Source: Nocardia nova SH22a (GTDB taxonomy: Bacteria > Actinomycetota > Actinomycetes > Mycobacteriales > Mycobacteriaceae). Taken from it: 64,000 nucleotides of DNA. Each line of letters opens with the position of its first letter. The stretch's first letter is position 1. The notes below the pieces were generated by a model, which did not search any database, was not told where the DNA came from, and worked only from the letters and a program-made list of their open reading frames with translations. The position numbers were made by a program, and so were the translations under genes. Positions 34,755 through 43,135 of the stretch are shown piece by piece. The stretch covers positions 4,588,001 through 4,652,000 of the forward strand of contig NZ_CP006850.1 in assembly GCF_000523235.1 (NCBI RefSeq). The letters are read 5' to 3'.

Positions 34755-35744
34755 ATGACTCTCGACGCCTCGGGGCTGCCCCGCTGCGGATCCACGCGCC
34801 CGGTACCCACCATCACGCACATCGAACCCGTTGCGCCACAGCCAGTTCGGACGGTTGTCGACGGCATCGCCGTCTCCGGGTTACTGGCGGCGGCGCGGTC
34901 ACCGCGAGCGGTCCTGGTCGCCGTGCACGGCGGCGCGACCACCTCGGCGTACTTCGACTGCCCGGGCCACCCCGAGCTGTCACTGCTGCGACTGGCCGCC
35001 GCCTCCGGCATCACAGCTCTGGCTTTGGACCGGCCGGGCTACGGCGCTTCGGCACCGTACGCGGACCGGCTCTGGGAACCGCAGTCGCGCGTGGATCTGC
35101 TCTACGGGGCTGCGGGACAACTACTTTCCGGCCTTCCCGGCGGTGCGGGCAGCGTCCTCGTCGCCCACTCGGCGGGCTCGGAACAGGCGATGCGGATGGC
35201 CGCCGATCCGCGCGGCACGCAACTGCTCGGCCTCGAACTCGCCGGTACCGGGCGCGAGCACACCGAAATCGCCCAGCGCATGCTGTGGGACCGGCCACCG
35301 GGCACGCGCCCGCGCGGGCTCAACGAATTGCTCTGGCAGCCCGCGCAGCTGTATCCACCCGACATCGTCGGCGGTGCGCCGCTCGCCGCCACCGGACCGC
35401 GACTCGAGGCCGCCACCGTCACCGACTGGGCCGATACGGAATTCCCGGCCCTCGCGGCCCGCGTGCGGATTCCGGTGCGGTTCACCGTCGCCGACCACGA
35501 GCGCGTGTGGCGCAACGATCACGACGGCCTGAACGCGGCAGCCGCGGCCTTCACCGCCGCGCCCCGGGTGGTGCTCAACCGCCAGCCCGGCAGCGGCCAC
35601 AATCTCAGCGTCGGGCGCACCGCACGCGCCTACCATCTCGGCCTGCTCGCATTCATCGAAGAGTGCCTGGTCGCCGCCGATGCGGGATTAGATTGTTCTG
35701 CAACACAATTCGACGGGGTCGTGGGCGCACGACCCGGGAGGTGA
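34755..35744 (+). CDS. Alpha/beta hydrolase
   Basis: The 329-residue protein has an oxyanion motif VHGGATTSAYF near residue 62, LDRPGYGAS, the nucleophile AHSAGSEQA near 137 and a distal His in GSGHNLSVG near 290. It would hydrolyse an ester, lactone or thioester intermediate of the cluster. ATG 34755 has GGAG upstream; the open frame continues back through the tandem repeats to 34449, so a repeat-bearing N-terminal extension is possible. It is eight bp from doxX. Confidence 0.88.
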   Translation: MTLDASGLPRCGSTRPVPTITHIEPVAPQPVRTVVDGIAVSGLLAAARSPRAVLVAVHGGATTSAYFDCPGHPELSLLRLAAASGITALALDRPGYGASAPYADRLWEPQSRVDLLYGAAGQLLSGLPGGAGSVLVAHSAGSEQAMRMAADPRGTQLLGLELAGTGREHTEIAQRMLWDRPPGTRPRGLNELLWQPAQLYPPDIVGGAPLAATGPRLEAATVTDWADTEFPALAARVRIPVRFTVADHERVWRNDHDGLNAAAAAFTAAPRVVLNRQPGSGHNLSVGRTARAYHLGLLAFIEECLVAADAGLDCSATQFDGVVGARPGR

Positions 35745-35751
35745 GGCGAAG

Positions 35752-36270
35752 ATGGATGTCGCCGATGTGGCCGTACTGTTGCTGCGGCTGGTGGTGGGCG
35801 TGACCATGATCGCGCACGGCTACAACCACTGGCGCGGCGGCGGGCGGATCGAGGGCACCGCCCGCTGGTTCGGCGGGCTGGGGTTGCGCAACGGGATCCT
35901 GCAGGCCTGGCTGAGCGTGATCACCGAAATCGGCGCGGGGGCACTGTTGATCGCCGGTCTGTTCACCCCGCTGGCCTGCGCCGCGGTCATCTCGGTGATG
36001 CTCGTGGCCGGACTGCTCGCGCACCGGCAGAACGGATTCTTCGTCTTCAAGGAGGGCTACGAGTACGTCCTGGTGCTGGCGGTCACCGCACTGGCCACGG
36101 CGATCCTCGGACCCGGCCGCGCCTCACTGGATTACGCCGTCGGCCTCGACACCCAGGGCTGGACCGGCGGACTCATCGCCGCGGTGGTGGGTGTGGTCGC
36201 GACCGCCGGGCTGCTCGCCACCTTCTACCGCCCCGCCGCCGATCCGGTACAGCCGGAACCGGCACCGTGA
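35752..36270 (+). CDS. DoxX family membrane protein
   Basis: The 172-residue protein has four membrane segments (VAVLLLRLVVGVTMIAHGYN, ITEIGAGALLIAGLF, AAVISVMLVAGLLA and LIAAVVGVVATAGLLATF). The first carries the Asn/His pattern MIAHGYNHW seen in DoxX/DoxD-type proteins, which are quinone-linked or redox-related membrane proteins. The location is the cytoplasmic membrane. It is coupled to the dehydrogenase downstream by a possible GTGA overlap. Confidence 0.9.
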   Translation: MDVADVAVLLLRLVVGVTMIAHGYNHWRGGGRIEGTARWFGGLGLRNGILQAWLSVITEIGAGALLIAGLFTPLACAAVISVMLVAGLLAHRQNGFFVFKEGYEYVLVLAVTALATAILGPGRASLDYAVGLDTQGWTGGLIAAVVGVVATAGLLATFYRPAADPVQPEPAP

Positions 36271-36299
36271 CAGACACTTTCGAGGGAAGGGACGACCGC

Positions 36300-37118
36300 A
36301 TGCGAGTCGGATTCATCGGATTGGGCAGCCAGGGCGGGCCCATGGCGCAGCGGATCGTCGCCGCGGGGCATCCGACCACACTGTGGGCGCGCCGGGCCGC
36401 GAGCTTGGAGCCGTTCGCCGGGACCGCGGCGGCCACCGCCGAATCACCGGCGGCACTCGGCGCCGCCAGTGATCTCGTCTGCGTCTGCGTGGTCGGCGAC
36501 GACGATGTGCGCGAGGTGCTGACCGGCGAGAACGGCGTCCTGACCGGGATGGCCGCCGGTGGCGTGGTGGCCGTGCACAGCACGGTCCATCCCGACACCT
36601 GCCGCGAACTGGCGAAAACCGCATCGGCTCAGGGTGTTTCGCTGATCGACGCGCCCGTGAGCGGCGGTGGCCCCGCGGCCGAGGCGGGTCGCCTGCTGGT
36701 AATGGCCGGTGGTGATGCCGAGGTGGTGGATCGCTGCCGCCCGGTCTTCGACAGCTACGCCGACCCCGTGGTGCATCTGGGTGACGTCGGTTCCGGGCAG
36801 GTCACCAAACTGCTGAACAATCTGTTGTTCACCGCCAATCTGGCGACGGCGATGACCACCTTCACCCTCGGCGCCGATCTGGGTGTGGACCCGGCCCGGC
36901 TGGGTCAGGTGATCGCACACGGCTCCGGGAACAGTTTCGCCGTCGGCCGGATCGCCGATGCCGGAATGACCCTGGACCGGCTCGCCCAGTACGCGGGCGC
37001 CCTGCTGCGCAAGGATGTCGGACTCGTCGCGAATCTCGCCGACACAGCGGGCATCACTCCCGGCGTCGTGCTCACCGCTGCCGATGCGACACTGGCACTG
37101 ATGCAGCACGAGCGGTGA
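36300..37118 (+). CDS. 3-hydroxyisobutyrate dehydrogenase-like NAD(P)-dependent oxidoreductase (1)
   Basis: The 272-residue protein starts with the Rossmann motif VGFIGLGSQGGPMA, then has the substrate motif APVSGGGPAAEAG near residue 120 and a catalytic Lys in TKLLNN near 170. It belongs to the beta-hydroxyacid dehydrogenase family. GGAAGGGA precedes the ATG at 36300; an alternative GTG at 36267 overlaps the doxX stop. It would oxidise a beta-hydroxyacid. The next gene is a paralogue. Confidence 0.93.
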   Translation: MRVGFIGLGSQGGPMAQRIVAAGHPTTLWARRAASLEPFAGTAAATAESPAALGAASDLVCVCVVGDDDVREVLTGENGVLTGMAAGGVVAVHSTVHPDTCRELAKTASAQGVSLIDAPVSGGGPAAEAGRLLVMAGGDAEVVDRCRPVFDSYADPVVHLGDVGSGQVTKLLNNLLFTANLATAMTTFTLGADLGVDPARLGQVIAHGSGNSFAVGRIADAGMTLDRLAQYAGALLRKDVGLVANLADTAGITPGVVLTAADATLALMQHER

Positions 37119-37924
37119 CCGGCATGCGCATCGGATTCATCGGCCCCGGCCGGATGGGCCTGCCCATGGTGCGCCGATTGGCCGACGCCGGACACGAGGT
37201 CCGAGTTGCCGTGCGGCGCGACGAGGTTCGGGCGGCGGTCACCGAATCCGGTGCGCTCGCAGTGGATTCGCCGAGTGCCGCGGCCGAGGACGCGCAGATC
37301 GTCCTCGTCTGCCTGTTCTCCGACGATCAGGTGCGCGAGGTCTGCCTCGACGGCGACCTCCCCGCGGCCATGCCCCGCGGCGCGATCCTCGCCGTGCACA
37401 CCACCGGCGATCCGCGCACCGCACAACACATCGCCGACCGGGCGCGTCAGCACGGGGTGCGAGTGGCCGATGTGCCGGTGAGCGGCGGACCGCACGACAT
37501 CGCCGCGGGGACACTCACGGTGTTCGTCGGCGGTGACGACGACACGGCCGCCGAGCTGCGCCCGGCCCTGTCCTGCTACGCCGATCCGATCCTGCACGTC
37601 GGCACCCTCGGTGCGGGACAACGCGTCAAACTCGTCAACAACGCCCTGTTCGCCGCCCAGGCCGGGCTCGTCGCCGCCGCGGTCGACCTGGCGGCGCAAC
37701 TCGGCGTCGAGGAGACGGCGCTGTTGTCCGCACTCCCCCACGCCAGCTCCTCGGGCCGAGTGGTCGCCAGCATCGCCGCCAAACACTCGGTCGCCGAATT
37801 CGGCACCGCTGTAGGCGATTTCCTGCGCAAGGATATCGCGGTGGTACGCGCGCTCACCGCCGAACTCGGCGGTTCCCTCGGAATACTCGACGACGCCATC
37901 TCCGCGGCACCGTTCGGACGATGA
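37115..37924 (+). CDS. 3-hydroxyisobutyrate dehydrogenase-like NAD(P)-dependent oxidoreductase (2)
   Basis: The 269-residue paralogue of the preceding gene has IGFIGPGRMGLPMV at the N-terminus, VPVSGGPHDIAAG near 120 and a catalytic Lys in VKLVNNALF near 168. The GTG start overlaps the previous stop as GTGA. The pair may act as a heteromer or on two stereoisomers; both are inference. It ends the rightward catabolic operon and precedes a terminator-like hairpin. Confidence 0.93.
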   Translation: MTGMRIGFIGPGRMGLPMVRRLADAGHEVRVAVRRDEVRAAVTESGALAVDSPSAAAEDAQIVLVCLFSDDQVREVCLDGDLPAAMPRGAILAVHTTGDPRTAQHIADRARQHGVRVADVPVSGGPHDIAAGTLTVFVGGDDDTAAELRPALSCYADPILHVGTLGAGQRVKLVNNALFAAQAGLVAAAVDLAAQLGVEETALLSALPHASSSGRVVASIAAKHSVAEFGTAVGDFLRKDIAVVRALTAELGGSLGILDDAISAAPFGR

Positions 37925-38033
37925 GGTCTCCGCGCCCACAGTCATCGCCCATCTCCGAGTTCGGCTGGCAGTTCACCGCTTGCCCACCGTGCGCAGGTGT
38001 AGAGACGTCGGGCCGCAACGGTAGTTGCTGCAG

Positions 38034-38067
38034 GGTGATGCGTGGAGATGTTCGATCGCGCATCACC
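38034..38067. terminator. Terminator-like hairpin between convergent genes
   Basis: GGTGATGCG and CGCATCACC form nine exact base pairs around a 16-base loop. The hairpin lies 37 bp before the stop of the leftward gene and 110 bp after the rightward operon. No U-tract is visible, as is common in this group. Confidence 0.5.
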
Positions 38068-38103
38068 TGAGCCCGCAGTGTTGTGCCCGACTTGGCGGTG
38101 GAT

Positions 38104-38805
38104 TCAGTAGCCGATGGTGAAACGCCGTTGCACGAAGCGGGGACTTTCGATCTCGTCGAGCAGTGCGACGGCGGTGTCCTCGAACGAGATTCGGCTGTGG
38201 CCGTCATTGTCGACGACAGGCTGGTCGCCGCCGACGCGGTAGCGGGCGGTGCGTCGGCCAGGCCCGATCTGCTCGGCCGGGCTGAGGTAGGTCCACAGCC
38301 GGTTGGAGGTTCGCAACACGGTCAAGGCATCGCGGTGTCCACGGACCGCTGCGGCGTAGCCGCGCGGCAATCCCAGGCTGTCGAGGCTCGCGTGCAGGCG
38401 CTCGTCATCGTCTGCGGTGACCTTTCCCGGCGCGTACTCGAGGCTGCCCGCGCCGCCGACGACCAGCAGGCGGGTGCGCGGGTGCGTGTCGAGAGCTCGC
38501 AGCAGGGTGTGCGCCACGGTGGCATACACGGTGGGATCCGCGATCGATTTCGCCACGGTGTCCTCGAAATCGGTTGCGGCATTGCCGGGTTGGTAGCAGC
38601 TGATCAGCGCGTCCAGGCCCGGCAGTTGAGCGGCGAGAGCGTCGCTGTCGAACACGTCGAGCGCGGTCCAGGTCAAATACTCGTGAGCGGTGGTGGCGCG
38701 AGCGGTGTCGCGAGTGAACGCCTTGACGCGGTGCCCGCGTGCGAGGGCTTCGGTGACGAGGTGCCGACCGATGTTGCCGGTGGCGCCGATGATGCCTATG
38801 AACAC
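38104..38805 (-). CDS. NAD(P)H-binding atypical SDR / epimerase-like protein
   Basis: The 233-residue protein has the motif IGIIGATGNIGRHLVTEAL at the N-terminus, VVGGAGSLEYAP near 115 and a final domain without a YxxxK pair. It resembles NmrA/flavin-reductase-like NADPH-binding proteins often controlled by an adjacent regulator. It is divergent from a TetR gene with a dense inverted-repeat region between them. It probably has a role in redox or electrophile stress. Confidence 0.88.
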   Translation of the reverse strand: MFIGIIGATGNIGRHLVTEALARGHRVKAFTRDTARATTAHEYLTWTALDVFDSDALAAQLPGLDALISCYQPGNAATDFEDTVAKSIADPTVYATVAHTLLRALDTHPRTRLLVVGGAGSLEYAPGKVTADDDERLHASLDSLGLPRGYAAAVRGHRDALTVLRTSNRLWTYLSPAEQIGPGRRTARYRVGGDQPVVDNDGHSRISFEDTAVALLDEIESPRFVQRRFTIGY

Positions 38806-38824
38806 AGATTCTCCTACAAAAGTT

Positions 38825-38881
38825 ACGGCGTCCTGAAACTATACGCCGTGAAGTAATCTAGACCGGTGCAGTAACTTCACG
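38825..38881. promoter_or_regulatory. Overlapping inverted repeats at the TetR divergent promoter
   Basis: ACGGCGT/ACGCCGT at 38825-38849 and CGTGAAGT/ACTTCACG at 38847-38881 are exact inverted pairs that share three bases. They lie in the AT-rich gap between the epimerase-like gene and the TetR gene and could be two operators or one complex site. Confidence 0.6.
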
Positions 38882-38898
38882 CAAGGTAAGGTGCTGCT

Positions 38899-39621
38899 AT
38901 GGGTACTGCGACGCCGACACGGCGAGAACGACGCCGCGCCGAGACGACCGCGGAGATCAAGGACGTAGCGCTGCGGCTCATGGCCGAAGGCGGCCCGGGC
39001 GCGATCACACTGCGCGCGATCGCCCGCGAGATGGGCATGACCGCCAACGCCGTCTACAGCTACTTCCCAACCCGCGATGATCTGGTCACAGCATTGATCG
39101 GTGACGTGTATTCCGAGCTCGCCGACACCCTCGAAGCCGCTCGCGACGATGTCCCAATCGAGGACCCCGCAGGCCGAATCATGGCCTGGGCGTGCGCATT
39201 CCGAGACTGGGCGCTACAGCATCCCGAAGGCTTCCGTCTCATCTACGGCGACCCGGTACCCGGATATCAGGTTCCCGAGGGTGGCGCCGCGCCGGAAGCG
39301 GAACACCGCGTCTGCGCGGGCCTGACCGGGTTGGCAGCCGGGGCGTGGCCGCATGCCGCACCCGCATATGCCGACAACGGATTCGAATGGACCGATTTCG
39401 AACCCCGACTCGTCGGCGAGGTCCAGCAAGAATTCCCCGACCTGCCACCGGCCGCCGTAGCCATCGCCCTGCGCATCTGGGGCCATCTCCACGGGCTGGT
39501 CTCGCTGGAAGTGCTCGGACACCTGCGTTCCCAGACGACCAACCCGGACAAGCTGTACCGCAACGAGATCGGCCACCTCATCCGTGCACTGGGACTCACG
39601 CCACCTACCGACCTGCCGTAG
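38899..39621 (+). CDS. TetR family transcriptional regulator, WHG-domain type
   Basis: The 240-residue regulator has a helix-turn-helix (LRAIAREMGMTANAVYSYFPTRDD) at about residues 40-63 and a C-terminal domain with FRLIYGDPVPGY and RIWGHLHGLVSLEVLGH, the typical pattern of the TetR C-terminal WHG group. It is divergent from the NAD(P)H-binding gene and probably represses it. The following 400 bp hold no gene. Confidence 0.93.
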   Translation: MGTATPTRRERRRAETTAEIKDVALRLMAEGGPGAITLRAIAREMGMTANAVYSYFPTRDDLVTALIGDVYSELADTLEAARDDVPIEDPAGRIMAWACAFRDWALQHPEGFRLIYGDPVPGYQVPEGGAAPEAEHRVCAGLTGLAAGAWPHAAPAYADNGFEWTDFEPRLVGEVQQEFPDLPPAAVAIALRIWGHLHGLVSLEVLGHLRSQTTNPDKLYRNEIGHLIRALGLTPPTDLP

Positions 39622-40028
39622 CGCCACCCGCTCGACCAGGCGAACCTCGCAGACAGGACTTCGGCGTGTCGAAGCTCTGATCGACACCTTCCCGGCGTGC
39701 TACCAACGTCCTGCCGTGCCGCTCACAAGGCCGTTCTCACCGGCCGGGCCGTAACGCTTCCTGTGTCGAGTGGCGGATTGTGAGTTGTTAAGGTGACGGG
39801 ATGAGTTCTCCGGAGGCGTCCAGAAGGTAGCCGCTCGGCCTGTGGGCCGGGCGGCGTTGTGAGCCATGTTCCCCCGCGGATCGCTGAGCGATCGGCGCGG
39901 TGTGGGTATCTCGCAGCGCCGGATGATGTCGGTCTCTTGCTGTCGGGTGATGGTTCACCCGATTCCGCAATTCATCCCGGGTGCCGTGAGTATGACTGTG
40001 GCGCCCTGTATCCGGGGAGTACCTCCTA
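39622..40028. other. Intergenic region with repeat copy A
   Basis: This 407-bp stretch contains a copy of the dispersed repeat at 39718-39778 and the leader of the exporter gene. The leader holds GGTGA-tgg-TTCACC and a GGAG-tac-CTCC palindrome that overlaps the ribosome site. I see no gene. Reading frames on both strands lack normal codon bias. Confidence 0.5.
39718..39778. repeat. Dispersed repeat family, copy A (truncated)
   Basis: The segment shares GCTnACAAGGC, an optional CACCGGCCGGGCCG block and ACGCTTCCTGTGTCGAGTGG with 43254-43402 and 46648-46783. It stops before the part shared by copies B and C that includes the end of an SDR gene. Confidence 0.65.
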
Positions 40029-41234
40029 ATGCCCGTTGTGGTGTTCGTGCTGGCTGCTGCGGTTTTCGCGCAAGGCACATCCGAATTCATGGTTTCAGGA
40101 CTGCTGGAAAAGATCGCGGTCGATGTTGGTGTCTCACTTGGCACTGCTGGTTTGCTGACCTCGTTGTTCGCGGTCGGCATGGTGCTCGGCGCACCGGTGA
40201 TGGCGGTGGCGGCGGGCCGGTTACCCGTCCGGTACTCGGTCACAGCGTTCTTGGGGTTGTTCTGCGTAGCTCACGTCATCGGGGCCGCGGCAACCGGGTT
40301 TGCGCTGCTGCTGGTGACGCGCGGCGTCGCGGCGGTCGCCAATGCCGGTTTCCTCGCGGTCGCGCTGGCCGCATTGCCGACGATGGTCGGCCCGAAACTC
40401 ATCGGTCGCGCGACCTCGGTGGTGGTGTCCGGGGTGACGGTCGCCTGCATCGCCGGTGTCCCGGCGGGCACCCTGCTGGGCCAGGCCGGGGGCTGGCGTT
40501 CGGCATTCTGGGCGGTGGCCGTCCTCAGTGCCGCAGCGCTCGTGCCGATGTGGGTGATGCTCGGTCGTGATGTGCGTGAGGGTGATGCGCCGGACCAGCA
40601 ACCACCTTCGATGCGATACGAATGGTCGGTGCTGCGGCATCCGCAGGTCCTGACCGCCATCGCGGCCGGGGTCCTGGTCAACGCCGCGACCTTCGCCGGA
40701 TTCACCTATCTCGGCACCATCACCACCGGCATCGCCGAAGGCGGCCAATGGGTTCCGGTGGTGCTGGCCCTGTTCGGTGTCGGCTCGTTTCTCGGTGTGA
40801 CAGTGGCCGGGCGTTACAACGACCACCATCGGCAGATTATCGTGGCCGGAACCGTCGTACTGGTCGGAGTCTGGCTCGTGGCGGCCGTGACCACGCACTC
40901 GCTGATCTGGGTGATGGTCATGTCGGTAGCGGCGGGCGCGGTCGCGTTCGGTGTCGGTTCGACCCTGATCGCGACGATCGTGCAGACCGCCACACCGATT
41001 GCTCCGCGCATAGCGGGCGCGTTGGCGACCACCGCCCTCAACATCGGTGCCATTGTCGGCCCCGCCACCGCCGGTCTGCTCGTCGACAACACCGGTCACC
41101 CGGCCACCGCACTGTGGTGCAGCGCCGCCTTCACCACCGCAGCGGTGGGTGTCGCGGTGATCGGCCAATATTGGCGCGGCACAAGCCCGGTCGAGCAGGT
41201 GCGCGCCGATGCACGCTGGCGTCGCCGGCACTGA
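40029..41234 (+). CDS. MFS exporter, chloramphenicol-resistance (Cmx/CmlR) type
   Basis: The 401-residue protein has 12 predicted membrane segments and begins VVVFVLAAAVFAQGTSEFMVSGLL, the recognisable start of actinobacterial chloramphenicol efflux proteins (FAQGTSEFM). Further segments include GMVLGAPVMAVAAGRLP with the MFS motif. It would export chloramphenicol-like drugs by proton antiport in the cytoplasmic membrane. GGGGAG precedes the ATG but is part of a GGAG/CTCC palindrome. Drug specificity needs testing; other hydrophobic drugs are possible. Confidence 0.85.
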   Translation: MPVVVFVLAAAVFAQGTSEFMVSGLLEKIAVDVGVSLGTAGLLTSLFAVGMVLGAPVMAVAAGRLPVRYSVTAFLGLFCVAHVIGAAATGFALLLVTRGVAAVANAGFLAVALAALPTMVGPKLIGRATSVVVSGVTVACIAGVPAGTLLGQAGGWRSAFWAVAVLSAAALVPMWVMLGRDVREGDAPDQQPPSMRYEWSVLRHPQVLTAIAAGVLVNAATFAGFTYLGTITTGIAEGGQWVPVVLALFGVGSFLGVTVAGRYNDHHRQIIVAGTVVLVGVWLVAAVTTHSLIWVMVMSVAAGAVAFGVGSTLIATIVQTATPIAPRIAGALATTALNIGAIVGPATAGLLVDNTGHPATALWCSAAFTTAAVGVAVIGQYWRGTSPVEQVRADARWRRRH

Positions 41235-41414
41235 TCTGCCGCCGACCTGATCGATGCCAGGGGCGACAACTACATCGACACAGGGACTTTCGGCAATATT
41301 GCGGAGACGGAGCCCGACATCGTCGAACTCCCCCGTGAAGGTGCGTTGTTTCGCAGCGGCGCGCTACTTCCGCACATGCGACCGCGGGCCGTCGGTGCCG
41401 AGCGTGGCGGGTAA
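41235..41414 (+). pseudogene. Coding-like fragment in frame after the exporter stop
   Basis: Directly after the exporter TGA the same frame stays open for 59 codons to TAA at 41412, with G/C-biased third positions. It reads DLIDARGDNYIDTGTFGN, then ETEPDIVELPREGALFRSG. It has no start codon or ribosome site. It looks like the internal part of a lost gene of unknown family. Confidence 0.35.
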
Positions 41415-41502
41415 CGTACCGCCGATTACCGGACAGATCCCGTGCAGCTCGTGCCATCGCATCACTCCGTACAGGCCGGCCATCGAAAACCGAAGGAATC
41501 CA

Positions 41503-42031
41503 ATGCGTATCGGGGTATCCGGACCACACGGAACGGGCAAGACAACGCTGGTTCACGAACTGTGTTCCCACTTCGACGACCTCACTCCGATCGAGGAACC
41601 GTAGGTCCACTTCGAGGAAGACGGCCACGACTTCGAATTCCCGCCGTCGCCCGCCGACTACCGAGCCCAGCTGACCCGCTCGATCCAGCTGCTCACCACC
41701 GAGCCCGACGGATCGGTCTTCGACCGAACCCCGTTGGACTTCCTGGCCTACCTGTCGGCGACCGGCCGCGACATCGAGGCCACCATCGATGCCTCCGTGG
41801 TCCGAAATGCTTTGGCCACACTGGATCTCCTGGTGCTCGTGCCCATAACCCCCGACACCGAGCGACTCCTGCCCCCCGGCGGAGATGCTGGGTCTCCGCC
41901 GAACGGTCGACGACACGCTCCTGGAGCTGGCCTACGCCGACCCCCTGCACCTTCTCGCGGACATTCCGCTGATCGAGTTGTCCGTCCCACTGGCGGATCG
42001 AGTCGAGACAATCGCCGCCATGATCCGGTAA
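41503..42031 (+). pseudogene. P-loop AAA/kinase-like gene inactivated by amber stop and frameshift
   Basis: The gene starts with a ribosome site AAGGA and an ATG, and encodes MRIGVSGPHGTGKTTLVHEL with a perfect Walker A. An in-frame TAG at 41602-41604 interrupts it; the frame then resumes (VFDRTPLDFLAYLSATGRD). At a run of six C at 41872-41877 the frame shifts, and the rest (EMLGLRRTVDDTLLELAYAD, then PLIELSVPLADRVETIAAM) ends at 42031. Without the two lesions it would be about 175 residues, like small ATP-binding AAA_28/NadR-like proteins. Confidence 0.8.
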
Positions 42032-42050
42032 TCACATCCTCGGGCGCGAG

Positions 42051-42102
42051 AATTCTGTCCCGGGTCGAGATCTTGGCAGGGTCCGGCTGGTCGCATGGTT
42101 GA
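42051..42102. repeat. Dispersed repeat, copy 2 of the 52-bp family
   Basis: Starting AATTCTGTC, this copy aligns without gaps with 11638-11689 (41 of 52 identical by eye). It lies 20 bp after the AAA pseudogene and about 30 bp before the end of the convergent DUF6924 gene. Confidence 0.55.
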
Positions 42103-42133
42103 GACCTATGAGCGGATTTCCGGGCGCCGAACG

Positions 42134-43135
42134 TCAGGCGAGTCGGTCCGGCTCGGTCGCCTCGGGTGTGCCGGGGCTTTCGAGTGTCGCCGTGATCATC
42201 CCGCGGGCTGTGACCTTGCGGCCGTGGCCTCGGGCCCAGTCTCTGATTACGGCCGACTGCTCCGGGTCGAGCTGCAGATGGCCACGCCGCATCTTTTCAG
42301 CGCGCATCGCGTGTGCGGTGAAAAGTCGCGAGAGCTCGTCGAACTGGATCGGCGTCACGAAGACCAGGTAGTAGTCTTCGCCGGAACTCAGCGACGCCAG
42401 GACAGCTCCGACGGCGAACGCATGCTCACCGATCTCTTCCAGGAACGCTGTGGTGTAGTCGGCTCGAACGTTGTCGGCATGCTCGGCGTCGAAGGCAGCG
42501 ACCCAATCCCAAGACAGCGCCGCGGGATACGACCGCAGGGAGGCCAACTGCTCGCGGACGGTCTGGGGGTCGTCCTCGGAGGAGATGACCGCCATACCGG
42601 CGCCTTCGTCCGGGGATTCGGCGATACGAATCGATTCGGTGAGCCCCGGTGTGAGATGTGCCAGTCGATCAGCCATGATGCACCGCACGCTGAACTCGAA
42701 ATCGGATTCCTTCACATCCGCTTGCCCGCGGTAGATGCCGTCCGCGTCCACGCGGTCCGCAAAGTCCCGCCAGTCCAGATTCGCGTCGTTGATGTTGACG
42801 TCCACGCTCGCCAGCTGGTCCGGCACGACCCGGAACGGCTGATGGTCGCCTCGGTCATATTCCTGGGGTGGCAGGATCCAGACCGCCAGGAGGGGATGCT
42901 CGGGGTCGGTGAGGGTGATCTCGTCGGCGAGGAAGGACGCGATCGCCCCGCCCGGATGCTTCGCCTTCAGCGCTTCGGGGCTCAGGCCCTCGAACTCCGG
43001 GTCGCTCACCACAGTCGTATAAGCCAGGAATCCCTCTTTGCTGGGCGTCAGGACCTCTCGGACCAGAGAACCCCACGCGCGGTCGTCACCGAACCACGTG
43101 CGGACGAGGACCGATTTGTTGGGTAGCTCTGTCAT
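42134..43135 (-). CDS. DUF6924-type protein with an extra C-terminal domain
   Basis: The 333-residue protein opens with MTELPNKSVLVRTWFGDDRA, continues with FLADEITLTDPEHPLLAVW and FRVVPDQLASVDVNINDANL, a pattern I associate with DUF6924. From about residue 150 a second, all-alpha-looking domain of unknown family follows. The ATG at 43135 has only a weak ribosome site. It stands alone in a repeat-rich accessory region, and no function is known. Confidence 0.75.
   Translation of the reverse strand: MTELPNKSVLVRTWFGDDRAWGSLVREVLTPSKEGFLAYTTVVSDPEFEGLSPEALKAKHPGGAIASFLADEITLTDPEHPLLAVWILPPQEYDRGDHQPFRVVPDQLASVDVNINDANLDWRDFADRVDADGIYRGQADVKESDFEFSVRCIMADRLAHLTPGLTESIRIAESPDEGAGMAVISSEDDPQTVREQLASLRSYPAALSWDWVAAFDAEHADNVRADYTTAFLEEIGEHAFAVGAVLASLSSGEDYYLVFVTPIQFDELSRLFTAHAMRAEKMRRGHLQLDPEQSAVIRDWARGHGRKVTARGMITATLESPGTPEATEPDRLA

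Noticed and set aside
39866..40570. An open frame overlapping the start of the drug exporter
   Set aside because: It lies out of frame inside a clear 12-segment transporter and has no homologous pattern.
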